Shown one piece after another: positions 36,407-44,627 of a DNA stretch of 64,000 nt; position 1 is the first letter of the stretch, and each line of letters begins with the position of its first letter. A model generated the notes under the pieces. It made no database searches, was not told where the DNA came from, and saw only the letters and a list, made by a program, of their open reading frames with translations. Source of the DNA: an uncultured Flavobacteriales bacterium (GTDB lineage Bacteria; Bacteroidota; Bacteroidia; Flavobacteriales; Weeksellaceae); contig CALJKL010000096.1 in assembly GCA_937973555.1 (NCBI GenBank), forward strand, positions 1 to 64,000. Reading direction: 5' to 3'. The position numbers were made by a program, and so were the translations under genes.

Positions 36407-36431
36407 CACACAAAAACATTTTGTGTGTTTT
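36407..36431 (+). terminator. Terminator-like hairpin after the nucleotidyltransferase
   Basis: Nine-base arms cacacaaaa and ttttgtgtg with a 3-base loop are followed by a short T-run. It may reduce read-through into the DUF4292 gene 40 bp downstream. Confidence 0.6.
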
Positions 36432-36471
36432 GGCGTTAAAAAGAGTAGCGATACTTCTTAAAATTTTAAAC

Positions 36472-37263
36472 ATGAAAAATATCCTTTATCTTGTTTTTTC
36501 TCTAATGGTTTTGGTTTCCTGTAAAGCTAGAACAGCAATAACTACTAAACCTTCGGAAACAATTAGTTCCAATAAAGTTTTTTTTGATGCTATAAATAAA
36601 AAAGACAATTTCGAAAGCATTAAAATCAATAGCAGAATTGACGCTGAAACAGGAAAATTTATCCCAACCATTGATGGTACTTTTTACATAGAAAACAATC
36701 AGAAAATATGGATTAATTTCCAAGTTTTTGTCAATGTGGCAAGAGCATTGGTTACCCCCTCTGGAATAAAGGCTTACGAAAAAATCAATAAAACCTATAT
36801 AGATTCTAACTTCACCTATATTAACAATTTATTAAAAGTAAATTTCATAGATTATAATTCTTTGCAAAACCTATTAATGGGAAAAACCTTTATCCCGGTT
36901 AGTGAGAAAGATTACCTACTTCTACAAAACACTCAAGGTTATTTACTTACCTCTATCAAAAACCAAATTTTTGAAATAGATGGCAAAACTAGTGAATATA
37001 AAATCTCTCTAGAGTACACCCCAGAACTAGACCTAAAAAAAGTAAATTTGGAAAATGTGAATTCCAATAATTCATTAGAAATCAATTATGATAATTATGA
37101 AATTTTGGGCTCACAAAAACTACCAAAAAATGTTAAAATAATTATAAAAGGCAAGAAAACAGACCAAATTTTAATAGAAAATACGAAATTTGAATTTTTG
37201 AAGATGGAAACACCATTTTCTATTCCTGCTAATTATACAAAGACCGAAATAAATAATGCATAA
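36472..37263 (+). CDS. DUF4292 lipoprotein
   Basis: A 263-residue lipoprotein: signal MKNILYLVFSLMVLVSC with lipidation at Cys17. The rest resembles DUF4292, a family of Bacteroidota outer-membrane-associated lipoproteins with a LolA/LolB-like beta-sheet fold (FESIKINSRIDAETGK, DGTFYIENNQKIWINF, SLEYTPELDLKKVNLENV). Such proteins are often found beside EnvC-like factors, as here (8-bp overlap). A role in lipoprotein or LPS handling is inference from fold. I chose the ATG at the lipoprotein signal; the frame extends upstream only through the terminator stem. Confidence 0.75.
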   Translation: MKNILYLVFSLMVLVSCKARTAITTKPSETISSNKVFFDAINKKDNFESIKINSRIDAETGKFIPTIDGTFYIENNQKIWINFQVFVNVARALVTPSGIKAYEKINKTYIDSNFTYINNLLKVNFIDYNSLQNLLMGKTFIPVSEKDYLLLQNTQGYLLTSIKNQIFEIDGKTSEYKISLEYTPELDLKKVNLENVNSNNSLEINYDNYEILGSQKLPKNVKIIIKGKKTDQILIENTKFEFLKMETPFSIPANYTKTEINNA

Positions 37264-38794
37264 GAAACTGAGTTTATTATTAGGATTATTATTATTTACC
37301 ATAGTTTTTTCTCAACAAGGAAGGAAAGAACAGCTCCAAAAACAAAACGCTGAAATCAAAAAGGAGATTGCTTCCATAAATTCTGAGCTCACCAAAGCCA
37401 GAGGTGAAGCCAAACTTTCTTTGGCGTACCTTAATAATGTCAACAAAAAAATTGCCTTAAGAGAAAAGGTAGTTAACAATACTCAAAAAGAAAAAAGATT
37501 TATTGAAGACGATATCTACAAGCGCCAGTTAGAAATCAATAAATATAATAGAGAACTGAAAGTGCTGCGCAAAGATTATGCAGATATTTTGGTAAAAGCC
37601 TATAAAACCAAAGGTGTACAAAACAAAGTTACCTTTATCCTTTCATCACAAAATCTAGGAGAAGCCATCAGAAGGGTACAATACATCAAGCAATACGGCG
37701 AATACCAAGACAAAAAAGCAGCTGAAATTAATGACAAAGCCAATCAAATAAAAAGAACCATTGGACTTAAACAACAATCTGTAAAAGAAAAAGAAAACCT
37801 ACTCAATAAGCAAAAACAAGAACTGTCTGTGATACAGGTAGAGCGAAAGCAGAAGGAACTATTGCTTCAAGAGTTTAAGAAAAATGAGGCCAAACTCACC
37901 ATTGATTTAAGAAACAAACAAGCTGAATCTAAAAAATTAGAATCTGCCATCAGAATCATCATCAATGAAGAAATAAAAGCGGCAAAAGCTAGAGAAGAAG
38001 CAGATAAAAAAGCAGAAGCAGAGAGAGTAAGGTTGGCAAAAATAGCTGCAGATAAGGAAAAAGCAAAAATTGAAGCAGCCAAAAAAGCAGAAGCAGACCG
38101 CCTTGCATCGGAAAAGAAAAAGGCAGAAGAAGAAGAAAGAAAATCTGCAGAATTGGCCCGTAAAAAGGCAGATGCCGAAAAAGCTGCCATTGCCAAAAAT
38201 GATGCCGAAAAAATAGCCAAAGCTGAAAAAGAAAGAAAAGAATCTGAAGAAAATGCCAAAGCAGCCAAAGTAAAGGCTGATGAGGCCAGAAAAGCTGAAA
38301 AAACCTTAGCTGAAAATACAGAAAAAGCCAAAGATGCTGCAGAAGAAAAAACAATGAAGAGTTTTGGAGTGGGTGCGGTAGTAGCAGGAAGTAATTTTGC
38401 AGCTAATAAAGGTAAAATGTCTTTCCCTGTACCATCCGGTCAGGTTACGGAAAGATTCGGAAGACAGCCCCACCCAGTTTTTAAAGGAATTGTAATAGAA
38501 AATAACGGTATAAAAGTAGTAGTTCCAAATGGAACCAAAGCAAGATGTGTTTTCCCAGGAACTGTTTCTAAAATATTAGTGAGCGGGGGTTCTAAAACCG
38601 TACTTGTAAAACATGGAGACTATTTCACCATTTATGGAAATCTTGATAATGTTAATGTTTCTCAAAACCAACAAGTTTCTGCAGGCACCACTATAGGTAG
38701 TGTAGGAACAGATTTTGACGGAAATTATGCCCTAGATTTCCAAATTTGGAATGGTTCTACACCAGTTGACCCATTAGGATGGGTTTCATATTAA
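37256..38794 (+). CDS. EnvC/NlpD-like murein hydrolase activator (degenerate M23 domain)
   Basis: A 512-residue exported protein. A signal peptide (about 1-20, ending VFSQ) is followed by a long coiled coil (about 25-240) and an Ala/Lys/Glu-rich helical stretch (about 240-370). The C-terminal LytM/M23 domain (about 390-510) has FPVPSGQVTERFGRQPHPVFKG, VPNGTKARCVFPGTVSKI, VKHGDYFTIYGNL and ALDFQIW. The zinc ligands of active M23 peptidases (HxxxD and the final HxH) are replaced, as in EnvC, so it is more likely an activator of cell-division amidases than an enzyme. It overlaps the DUF4292 gene by 8 bp. Confidence 0.88.
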   Translation: MHKKLSLLLGLLLFTIVFSQQGRKEQLQKQNAEIKKEIASINSELTKARGEAKLSLAYLNNVNKKIALREKVVNNTQKEKRFIEDDIYKRQLEINKYNRELKVLRKDYADILVKAYKTKGVQNKVTFILSSQNLGEAIRRVQYIKQYGEYQDKKAAEINDKANQIKRTIGLKQQSVKEKENLLNKQKQELSVIQVERKQKELLLQEFKKNEAKLTIDLRNKQAESKKLESAIRIIINEEIKAAKAREEADKKAEAERVRLAKIAADKEKAKIEAAKKAEADRLASEKKKAEEEERKSAELARKKADAEKAAIAKNDAEKIAKAEKERKESEENAKAAKVKADEARKAEKTLAENTEKAKDAAEEKTMKSFGVGAVVAGSNFAANKGKMSFPVPSGQVTERFGRQPHPVFKGIVIENNGIKVVVPNGTKARCVFPGTVSKILVSGGSKTVLVKHGDYFTIYGNLDNVNVSQNQQVSAGTTIGSVGTDFDGNYALDFQIWNGSTPVDPLGWVSY

Positions 38795-38803
38795 AATTTA
38801 ATG

Positions 38804-38811
38804 TAAATTTG
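38804..38811 (+). promoter_or_regulatory. Flavobacterial -7 box upstream of tatA
   Basis: TAAATTTG matches TAnnTTTG, 18 bases before the tatA ATG, so tatA may have its own promoter within the run. Confidence 0.45.
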
Positions 38812-38829
38812 TAAAAAATTTTACGAAAA

Positions 38830-39030
38830 ATGATTTCACCAATTGTTATCTTAAGCCTTTCTGCACAACATATTATTATTGTTGCAATTATACTTTTATT
38901 ATTATTCGGAGGTAAAAAAATCCCAGAACTAATGAGAGGAGTTGGTAGCGGAATAAAAGAATTTAAAGACGCTGTAAAAGAAGACGAAAAAAAACCAGAA
39001 GATTCTAATAAATCAGAAAATTCTAACTAG
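38830..39030 (+). CDS. tatA: Sec-independent protein translocase TatA/E
   Basis: A 66-residue protein with the TatA layout: one transmembrane helix (about 12-27, QHIIIVAIILLLLFGG), the FGGKKIPEL hinge, an amphipathic helix (MRGVGSGIKEFKDAVKED) and a charged tail. TatA forms the pore-like assembly that moves folded proteins across the inner membrane with TatC. tatC is not adjacent; an isolated tatA is common in Bacteroidota. The length is at the short end of the family, and DUF4254 follows 3 bp later. Confidence 0.93.
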   Translation: MISPIVILSLSAQHIIIVAIILLLLFGGKKIPELMRGVGSGIKEFKDAVKEDEKKPEDSNKSENSN

Positions 39031-39033
39031 AAA

Positions 39034-39645
39034 ATGTCTTTTACAGAATTCGCTTGGAATATCTTCAGCAACTCAGTTGAAGATTATCATCTGCATGATG
39101 ATGTAGACTTCCCTATAAACAACCCACACGAAAAAGGCAGTTTGGAATATCTTTTGTATGCTAAGAACTGGATTGACACCGTTCAATGGCATTTAGAAGA
39201 TATCATTCGAGACGAAAACATTGACCCTGCAGAAGCATTAAAACTTAAAAGAAGAATCGATGCTTCTAACCAGCAAAGAACTGATTTGGTAGAATATATT
39301 GACAGTTGGTTTTTACAAAAATACCAAAATATTACGCCAAAAACAGATGCTAAAATCAATACAGAAACTGTAGCATGGGCCATTGACAGATTTTCAATCC
39401 TTGTATTGAAGGTATATCACATGAATCAGGAAGCCATCAGGAAAAGCGCCTCAGATGAACATAGAGCAAACTGTACTGCTAAACTAAATATATTACTTGA
39501 GCAGAAAAAAGACTTGAGTAACGCTATAGATCAATTATTAATAGATATTGAAAACGGTGATGTAAAAATGAAGACCTATAAGCAGATGAAAATGTATAAT
39601 GATGAAAGTCTGAATCCAATCCTGTATCAAAAGTCTAATAAATAA
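39034..39645 (+). CDS. DUF4254 family protein
   Basis: A 203-residue soluble helical protein recognised as DUF4254 (FTEFAWNIFSNSVEDYHL, LLYAKNWIDTVQWHLEDIIRD, RRIDASNQQRTDLVEYID, MNDESLNP-type end). Family members are mostly found in Bacteroidota and have no known function. The conserved His, Asp and Asn residues in the YHLHDDVD and NWIDTVQWH segments could form a polar site, but this is a guess. The ATG lies 3 bp after the tatA stop, and its stop overlaps the next start in a TAATG, so it is coupled to a small lipoprotein. Confidence 0.8.
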   Translation: MSFTEFAWNIFSNSVEDYHLHDDVDFPINNPHEKGSLEYLLYAKNWIDTVQWHLEDIIRDENIDPAEALKLKRRIDASNQQRTDLVEYIDSWFLQKYQNITPKTDAKINTETVAWAIDRFSILVLKVYHMNQEAIRKSASDEHRANCTAKLNILLEQKKDLSNAIDQLLIDIENGDVKMKTYKQMKMYNDESLNPILYQKSNK

Positions 39646-40097
39646 TGAAAAGATATTTAAGTTTACTATTTTCTGTATTTCTACTGATATCCTGCACAGT
39701 AGATAAAGTGAACTTATCTCCTCTCTCAAGTGATTTCGCAGGGTACAATTCAACAGGAAATTTCTTTCAAAACACTGCTAAATCTACCAAAACAGTAAGC
39801 TATACTTCAGAATTATCTAATCTAATTTCTGAATTTCCTGTTTTTAGCAATAATAAACTTAATTCTGAAGTCTATAAATTAAAGCACAATATTACAGATT
39901 ACATCTATGCTATTAAAAAAGACAGTGCAATAGAAAAATCTCATGCATATAAAGGCTACACCAATTCTTATAAAAATATTCAGAAGTTAAAAACAGAATT
40001 ATCTTCAGAAGAAGTAGAATTGCTTAATAGATATCTTGTAAAAATAAAGACCAATATTAGCCTCATAGATTCTATCAATTTTACGGAGACAAAGTAA
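39645..40097 (+). CDS. Hypothetical lipoprotein
   Basis: A 150-residue lipoprotein with signal KRYLSLLFSVFLLISC (lipidated Cys17) and a helical, Ser/Lys/Asn-rich mature part (NRYLVKIKTNISLIDSIN near the end). I do not recognise a family. Its start overlaps the DUF4254 stop, and ribA follows after a promoter box. It probably sits in the periplasm or outer membrane. Function unknown. Confidence 0.65.
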   Translation: MKRYLSLLFSVFLLISCTVDKVNLSPLSSDFAGYNSTGNFFQNTAKSTKTVSYTSELSNLISEFPVFSNNKLNSEVYKLKHNITDYIYAIKKDSAIEKSHAYKGYTNSYKNIQKLKTELSSEEVELLNRYLVKIKTNISLIDSINFTETK

Positions 40098-40101
40098 ACA
40101 G

Positions 40102-40109
40102 TATCTTTG
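40102..40109 (+). promoter_or_regulatory. Flavobacterial -7 box upstream of ribA
   Basis: TATCTTTG matches TAnnTTTG, 13 bases before the ribA ATG. No -33 TTG stands out. Confidence 0.45.
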
Positions 40110-40122
40110 CTAAAAAAATTTA

Positions 40123-40722
40123 ATGATTACTTTACAAGCCGAATCTCTTGTCCCTACAGATTATGGGAATTTTTTAATCAAAGCTTTTTCTGATGATGAA
40201 AAAGACTGGATGCCGCATATTGCTTTGGTAGCTGAAAACACAGATTTTGCTAAACCAGTTAATGTTCGTTTCCATTCTGAATGTATTACCGGAGAAGTTT
40301 TTCATTCCAAAAAATGCGAATGTGGCCAGCAATTAGATGCTGCCATGAAATACATCCACGAAAACGGAGGTATTATAGTATATCTTCGTCAAGAAGGAAG
40401 AAATATTGGTATCATCAACAAACTGAAAGCCTATTCTCTTCAAGAAAAAGGATTAGATACTGTTGAAGCAAATCTACAATTGGGCTTACCAGCTGATGCC
40501 AGAGATTTTAATGTGGCCATAGAAATCCTTAAAATATTGGGTGTAAAAGAAATAAATCTTCTTACCAACAATCCAGATAAAATTAAATATGTAGAGAATA
40601 GTGATATTCATCTCAATAAAAGAATACCTTTACAAATGGAGGCCAACGAGATAAGCAAAGACTATCTAAGAACTAAAAAAGATTATTTTGGTCATCTCCT
40701 TGAAGATGATGGTATAAAATAA
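40123..40722 (+). CDS. ribA: GTP cyclohydrolase II
   Basis: A 199-residue enzyme opening the riboflavin pathway by converting GTP to 2,5-diamino-6-ribosylamino-pyrimidinone phosphate. The zinc site is Cys54, Cys65 and Cys67 in HSECITGEVFHSKKCECGQQL. Other motifs are YLRQEGRNIGI, KLKAYSLQEKG and LLTNNPDKI. It is a stand-alone RibA without the RibB domain found fused in many bacteria. The length is normal and a strong terminator follows. Confidence 0.96.
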   Translation: MITLQAESLVPTDYGNFLIKAFSDDEKDWMPHIALVAENTDFAKPVNVRFHSECITGEVFHSKKCECGQQLDAAMKYIHENGGIIVYLRQEGRNIGIINKLKAYSLQEKGLDTVEANLQLGLPADARDFNVAIEILKILGVKEINLLTNNPDKIKYVENSDIHLNKRIPLQMEANEISKDYLRTKKDYFGHLLEDDGIK

Positions 40723-40724
40723 AA

Positions 40725-40751
40725 AAACGCCTTGAAAATTTCAAGGCGTTT
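40725..40751. terminator. Bidirectional terminator hairpin
   Basis: Thirteen-base arms (aaacgccttgaaa and complement) with a one-base centre lie between the convergent ribA and deoD genes, with A and T runs on the two sides. Confidence 0.85.
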
Positions 40752-40775
40752 CTATTTTAATAAAATTTAAAAATC

Positions 40776-41483
40776 CTAAAGTTTTATCGCCGCCTCCAAA
40801 GCCAATTCTATCATTGGTTTTAAAGCTCTTTCTCTTTCATCTGCAGAAATTTCTGCTCCTGTAGGAATAACATCAGAAACCGTAAGCAATGTAGCTGCAT
40901 TTTTCCCTAAATGTTTTGCATTTGCAAACAGGGCAAACGCTTCCATTTCTACAGCCAAACAATTATATTTTTCAGCAATAGCAGGTGTTCCAGGATTTTT
41001 TCTGTAAAAAATATCACTGGTATGTATAGGAGTTTGTTTGGTTGCCAAACCTAATTCTTTTGCCGTCTCATTAATTACCTCAAATGCATTTCCTTGATGC
41101 GCAATTAAATCCCCTTCAATTTCCCATGCATATTCAGCATAAGTAGATTCGCTGGCTGCGCTTTCTACATTTAGAAGATCAAAGACATTTAGTTCTGGAG
41201 TATAGGCGCCACAAGTTCCTATTCTAATTATGGTATCTACGTCGTATTCCGTGTATAATTCATAAGAATAAATCCCAATGCTTGGCACTCCCATACCGCT
41301 TGCTCCTACAGAAACCTCCTTTCCTTTGTAAGTTCCTGTAAAATAAAATATATTTCTTGTTTTACTTACTAATTTTACATCTTGCAAAAAATTATCTGCA
41401 ATATATTTTGCACGAAGTGGATCGCCAGGAAGCAAAACAGTCTTGGCAATTTCTCCTTTTTTTGCGCTTATGTGAACACTCAT
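40776..41483 (-). CDS. deoD: Purine-nucleoside phosphorylase (DeoD type)
   Basis: A 235-residue hexameric-type phosphorylase that splits purine nucleosides with phosphate. Seen are the phosphate-binding LLPGDPLRAKYIA, the GASGMGVPSIGIYSYEL segment, IRIGTCGAY, and the VEMEAFALFANA nucleoside site with the SDVIPTGAE loop. Length is normal. It has a -7 box on the minus strand 23 bases upstream of its start. Confidence 0.96.
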   Translation of the reverse strand: MSVHISAKKGEIAKTVLLPGDPLRAKYIADNFLQDVKLVSKTRNIFYFTGTYKGKEVSVGASGMGVPSIGIYSYELYTEYDVDTIIRIGTCGAYTPELNVFDLLNVESAASESTYAEYAWEIEGDLIAHQGNAFEVINETAKELGLATKQTPIHTSDIFYRKNPGTPAIAEKYNCLAVEMEAFALFANAKHLGKNAATLLTVSDVIPTGAEISADERERALKPMIELALEAAIKL

Positions 41484-41506
41484 AATATTTTTTTAAATAA
41501 GGACCA

Positions 41507-41514
41507 CAAAGATA
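41507..41514 (-). promoter_or_regulatory. Flavobacterial -7 box upstream of deoD
   Basis: On the minus strand this reads TATCTTTG (TAnnTTTG), 23 bases before the deoD ATG. Confidence 0.45.
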
Positions 41515-41650
41515 GAGATTTTACTTCAATCTGATAATCCGAGAAGTCATCTTTTTAAATATATTTCTAAGTATATTCTTTACATCACACCTATTTTAAA
41601 GAGCAAAGTCATTAAAATCTAAGGAAGTTTTATTTCAAAATAATCATTAA

Positions 41651-41677
41651 TTGTGAGGAATGACAGAAATATGTTTG
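41651..41677 (+). promoter_or_regulatory. Promoter upstream of the GH3 gene
   Basis: TATGTTTG (41670-41677) matches TAnnTTTG. A TTG (41651-41653) lies 16 bases upstream, close to the -33/-7 spacing of Bacteroidota sigma-A promoters. Confidence 0.5.
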
Positions 41678-41704
41678 TATTTTTGTTGAACAACAAAAAG
41701 AAAA

Positions 41705-43402
41705 ATGGTTTTCAGAAAAATTACATTTATCATATTCAGCATTATCAGCATACAAATTTTCGCACAGTATTCACCTAAAAACAATAGTAAAAAACTGAAT
41801 GAAAATGCTGAAAAATATGCAGATTCTGTTTATCAAAAACTTTCTTTAGATGAAAAAATTGGCCAACTCTATATTGTTGCGTTATATACCAACAAAGGTG
41901 AAAACCATATTTCACAAATCAGAAATTTAGTAGAAAAAGAAAAAATTGGCGGACTAATTCTGATGCAGGATGATGTGGAAAAGCATATTGCTCTGGTGAA
42001 TGAATTTCAACAGAAATCTGCCATCCCCATGATGATAGGAATTGATGGAGAATGGGGACTATACCAAAGATTTCCTACAGCACATAAATTTCCTTGGGCC
42101 ATGACTTTGGGGGCCATACAAGACAATTATCTTATCTACGAAATGACCACCAAAATTGCAGAAGACTGCAAAAGGATGGGCATTTATTGGGATTTCGCTC
42201 CCGTTTTAGACGTCAATACCAACCCGAACAACCCTATTATTGGCAATAGAAGTTTTGGATCCGATGTAGAAAACGTCATTGAAAAAGGATTGGCTTACGC
42301 AAAGGGATTGCAAGAGCATGGTGTGTTGGCTTCCATGAAACATTTTCCAGGACATGGTGATACCGATAAAGATTCTCATCTAGATTTGCCTGTGGTTTCT
42401 CATCAAATCGAAAGATTAAACCAAATAGAACTTTCTCCCTTCAAAGCTTTGATGGACAAAAAAATTGGCGGTGTAATGGTAGCACATCTTTACGTTCCTG
42501 CATTGGAGAAACAACCAGGAATTCCGGCTTCACTTTCTTATGAAATCATTACCAATTTATTGAAAAACACTTATCACTACAATGGTTTGGTTATTACAGA
42601 TGCACTAAATATGAATGCGGTGGCCTCTAAATTTCCTGCCGGCGAACTAGATTTGAAAGCATTCAAAGCGGGTAACGACATCATGCTTTTTTCTCAGGAT
42701 GTACCCAATGGAAAAGCTCTGATAAAAAATGCCATAGAAAAGGGAGATATTGCTGAAGCCCGATTGGCAGAAAGCGTAAAGAAAATTTTGAAGACAAAAT
42801 TTTTGTTGAATCTCCAAAACCTAAAACCTATCAATCCGGAAAACATAAAGGAGGATTTAAACAATGCTTCACATGCAGCACTTTCAGAGAAATTATATGC
42901 CAATGCCGTTACGCTTCTGAAAGATGAAAAAGACCTTTTGCCCTTAAGCTGCAAAAAAAAATATTACTATCTGCCATTGGAAGAGGCCCCTTATCAGGCA
43001 TTTTTAGATCAGTTGAATTTGGATACTACGGTTCAGTTGATTACTAAAGACGAATTGAATATTCTCCCGGAGGAGAATGCTACTGTAATTATTGGCCTTC
43101 ATAAAGACAATTCTACCGCCTACAAACCTTATAAAATCTCTGAAGAAAGTAAAAACATCATTACAGAAATCAGTAAAAAAGCCAATGTCATTTTGGAGGT
43201 TTTTGGGTCTCCATATGCATTGAAAGATTTAGATATTTCTACTCTTTCAACGGTTTTGGTGGGCTATGAAAACAACGATTTATCTTTAAAAGCTTCTGCA
43301 AAAGCGCTTTTGGGGAAAACAAAAATCCATGGCAAACTTCCAGTAATTATCAATGAAAGTTTGAAGGAAGGAAGCGGAATTGAATTAAAAATAAAAAAAT
43401 AA
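41705..43402 (+). CDS. Glycoside hydrolase family 3 (beta-N-acetylhexosaminidase, NagZ-like)
   Basis: A 565-residue exported GH3 enzyme. The signal peptide (about 1-20, ending IFAQ) is followed by the catalytic (beta/alpha)8 domain with the NagZ-type loop KHFPGHGDTDKDSH (His/Asp dyad) and the nucleophile region LVITDALNM. The C-terminus is a smaller domain (about 380-565). Such enzymes remove N-acetylglucosamine from peptidoglycan or glycans in the envelope. It is larger than cytoplasmic NagZ and has an export signal, as is common in Bacteroidota. bshA follows 37 bp later, across a short hairpin. Confidence 0.9.
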   Translation: MVFRKITFIIFSIISIQIFAQYSPKNNSKKLNENAEKYADSVYQKLSLDEKIGQLYIVALYTNKGENHISQIRNLVEKEKIGGLILMQDDVEKHIALVNEFQQKSAIPMMIGIDGEWGLYQRFPTAHKFPWAMTLGAIQDNYLIYEMTTKIAEDCKRMGIYWDFAPVLDVNTNPNNPIIGNRSFGSDVENVIEKGLAYAKGLQEHGVLASMKHFPGHGDTDKDSHLDLPVVSHQIERLNQIELSPFKALMDKKIGGVMVAHLYVPALEKQPGIPASLSYEIITNLLKNTYHYNGLVITDALNMNAVASKFPAGELDLKAFKAGNDIMLFSQDVPNGKALIKNAIEKGDIAEARLAESVKKILKTKFLLNLQNLKPINPENIKEDLNNASHAALSEKLYANAVTLLKDEKDLLPLSCKKKYYYLPLEEAPYQAFLDQLNLDTTVQLITKDELNILPEENATVIIGLHKDNSTAYKPYKISEESKNIITEISKKANVILEVFGSPYALKDLDISTLSTVLVGYENNDLSLKASAKALLGKTKIHGKLPVIINESLKEGSGIELKIKK

Positions 43403-43404
43403 AA

Positions 43405-43427
43405 AAGAACGCTTAAAAATCGTTCTT
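43405..43427 (+). terminator. Weak hairpin between GH3 and bshA
   Basis: Seven-base arms aagaacg and cgttctt with a 9-base loop and no real U-run. Possibly an attenuator or a stability element. Confidence 0.35.
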
Positions 43428-43439
43428 ACAAATAAAAAT

Positions 43440-44579
43440 ATGAAAATAGGAATACTTTGTTATCCAACATATGGTGGCAGTGGAATTGTAGCCACAGAAC
43501 TGGGAATGTCTTTGGCCAAAAAAGGCTATGAAGTGCATTTTATCTCTTCAGAATTACCGGCAAGACTAGACATGACCAACCCGAACATTTTCTTTCACAA
43601 AGTGAATGTGCAGACGTACCCGCTCTTTAAGCATCAACCTTTTGATATTGCACTTTCTTCCACCATTTATCAGGTGGTGAAGCTGTATCAACTAGACATT
43701 CTGCATGCACACTATGCCATCCCTTACGCTTATGCTGCATTTTTTGCGAAGCAGATGCTTAAAGAAGAAAACGCCGATATTCCTTTGGTAACTACCCTTC
43801 ACGGAACGGATATTACCTTGGTGGGACAACACCCAAGTTATAAGCATGCGGTGGAGTTTTCCATCAATCATTCCGACACTATTACTACGGTATCCGAAAG
43901 CCTTAAAAATGACACTTTGAAGTTTTTCCAAATCACAAAAAACATTGAGGTTATTACCAATTTCATTGATAATTCTGAATTTGATGATTTGCCATGCTGC
44001 GAAAGGCATCAGTTTGCAGCACCGGATGAAAAAATTTTGATACATGTTTCCAATTTGAGGCCTGTAAAAAGGATTCAAGATGTTCTTGAAATTTTCAACA
44101 AAGTGGAAAAATCGGTGAAATCAAAATTGCTCATTTTGGGAGATGGCCCAGATTTAGAAGTCATCAACGATTTTATCCATCACAATCCGCACCTCATCAA
44201 TAAAATAAAGCTTTTGGGCAAAGTAGACAATCTTTACCAAATTCTGAAATTCGCTGATGTCTTTCTACTGCCTTCAGAACAGGAAAGTTTTGGCTTGGCA
44301 GCTTTGGAGGCAATGGCCGCAGAAACACCGGTTATCAGTAGTAATGCGGGCGGAATTCCGGAAGTAAACATACAGGGCGAAACCGGATTTTTAGCAGAAG
44401 TAGGCAATGTGGAAGCCATGGCGAGCTATGCCATAAAACTTCTTTCTGATGAAAAATTACTGGCAGAAATGAAGCAAAGATCCAAGGCAAGAGCATTAGA
44501 ATTCGACATTACCAAAATACTTCCTGCTTACGAAAAGATGTATGAAGAAACCATAGAAAATTTCAAAAATATCCAATAA
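43440..44579 (+). CDS. bshA: N-acetyl-alpha-D-glucosaminyl L-malate synthase BshA
   Basis: A GT4-family glycosyltransferase of 379 residues. The BshA start KIGILCYPTYGGSGIVATELG is distinctive (the YPTYGGSG loop binds the donor), and LVTTLHGTDITLVG, HVSNLRPVKRI and the EX7E-type PSEQESFGLAALEAM motif follow. It joins N-acetylglucosamine from UDP-GlcNAc to L-malate, the first step of bacillithiol synthesis. BshB and BshC are not in the window. Presence of bacillithiol genes fits Flavobacteriia. Confidence 0.94.
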   Translation: MKIGILCYPTYGGSGIVATELGMSLAKKGYEVHFISSELPARLDMTNPNIFFHKVNVQTYPLFKHQPFDIALSSTIYQVVKLYQLDILHAHYAIPYAYAAFFAKQMLKEENADIPLVTTLHGTDITLVGQHPSYKHAVEFSINHSDTITTVSESLKNDTLKFFQITKNIEVITNFIDNSEFDDLPCCERHQFAAPDEKILIHVSNLRPVKRIQDVLEIFNKVEKSVKSKLLILGDGPDLEVINDFIHHNPHLINKIKLLGKVDNLYQILKFADVFLLPSEQESFGLAALEAMAAETPVISSNAGGIPEVNIQGETGFLAEVGNVEAMASYAIKLLSDEKLLAEMKQRSKARALEFDITKILPAYEKMYEETIENFKNIQ

Positions 44580-44627
44580 ACAATACTCAATTTTCGTATT
44601 TTTACTTAAAACACAACCTTTTAAGTG

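Noticed and set aside
37867..38354. Antisense frames rich in Ser/Ala/Phe or Leu/Phe inside the EnvC-like gene
   Set aside because: They are the complement of a Lys/Glu/Ala-rich helical stretch and have the typical composition of such shadows.
40081..40122. FMN riboswitch before ribA
   Set aside because: The 25-base leader after the lipoprotein stop is far too short and shows only a -7 promoter box.
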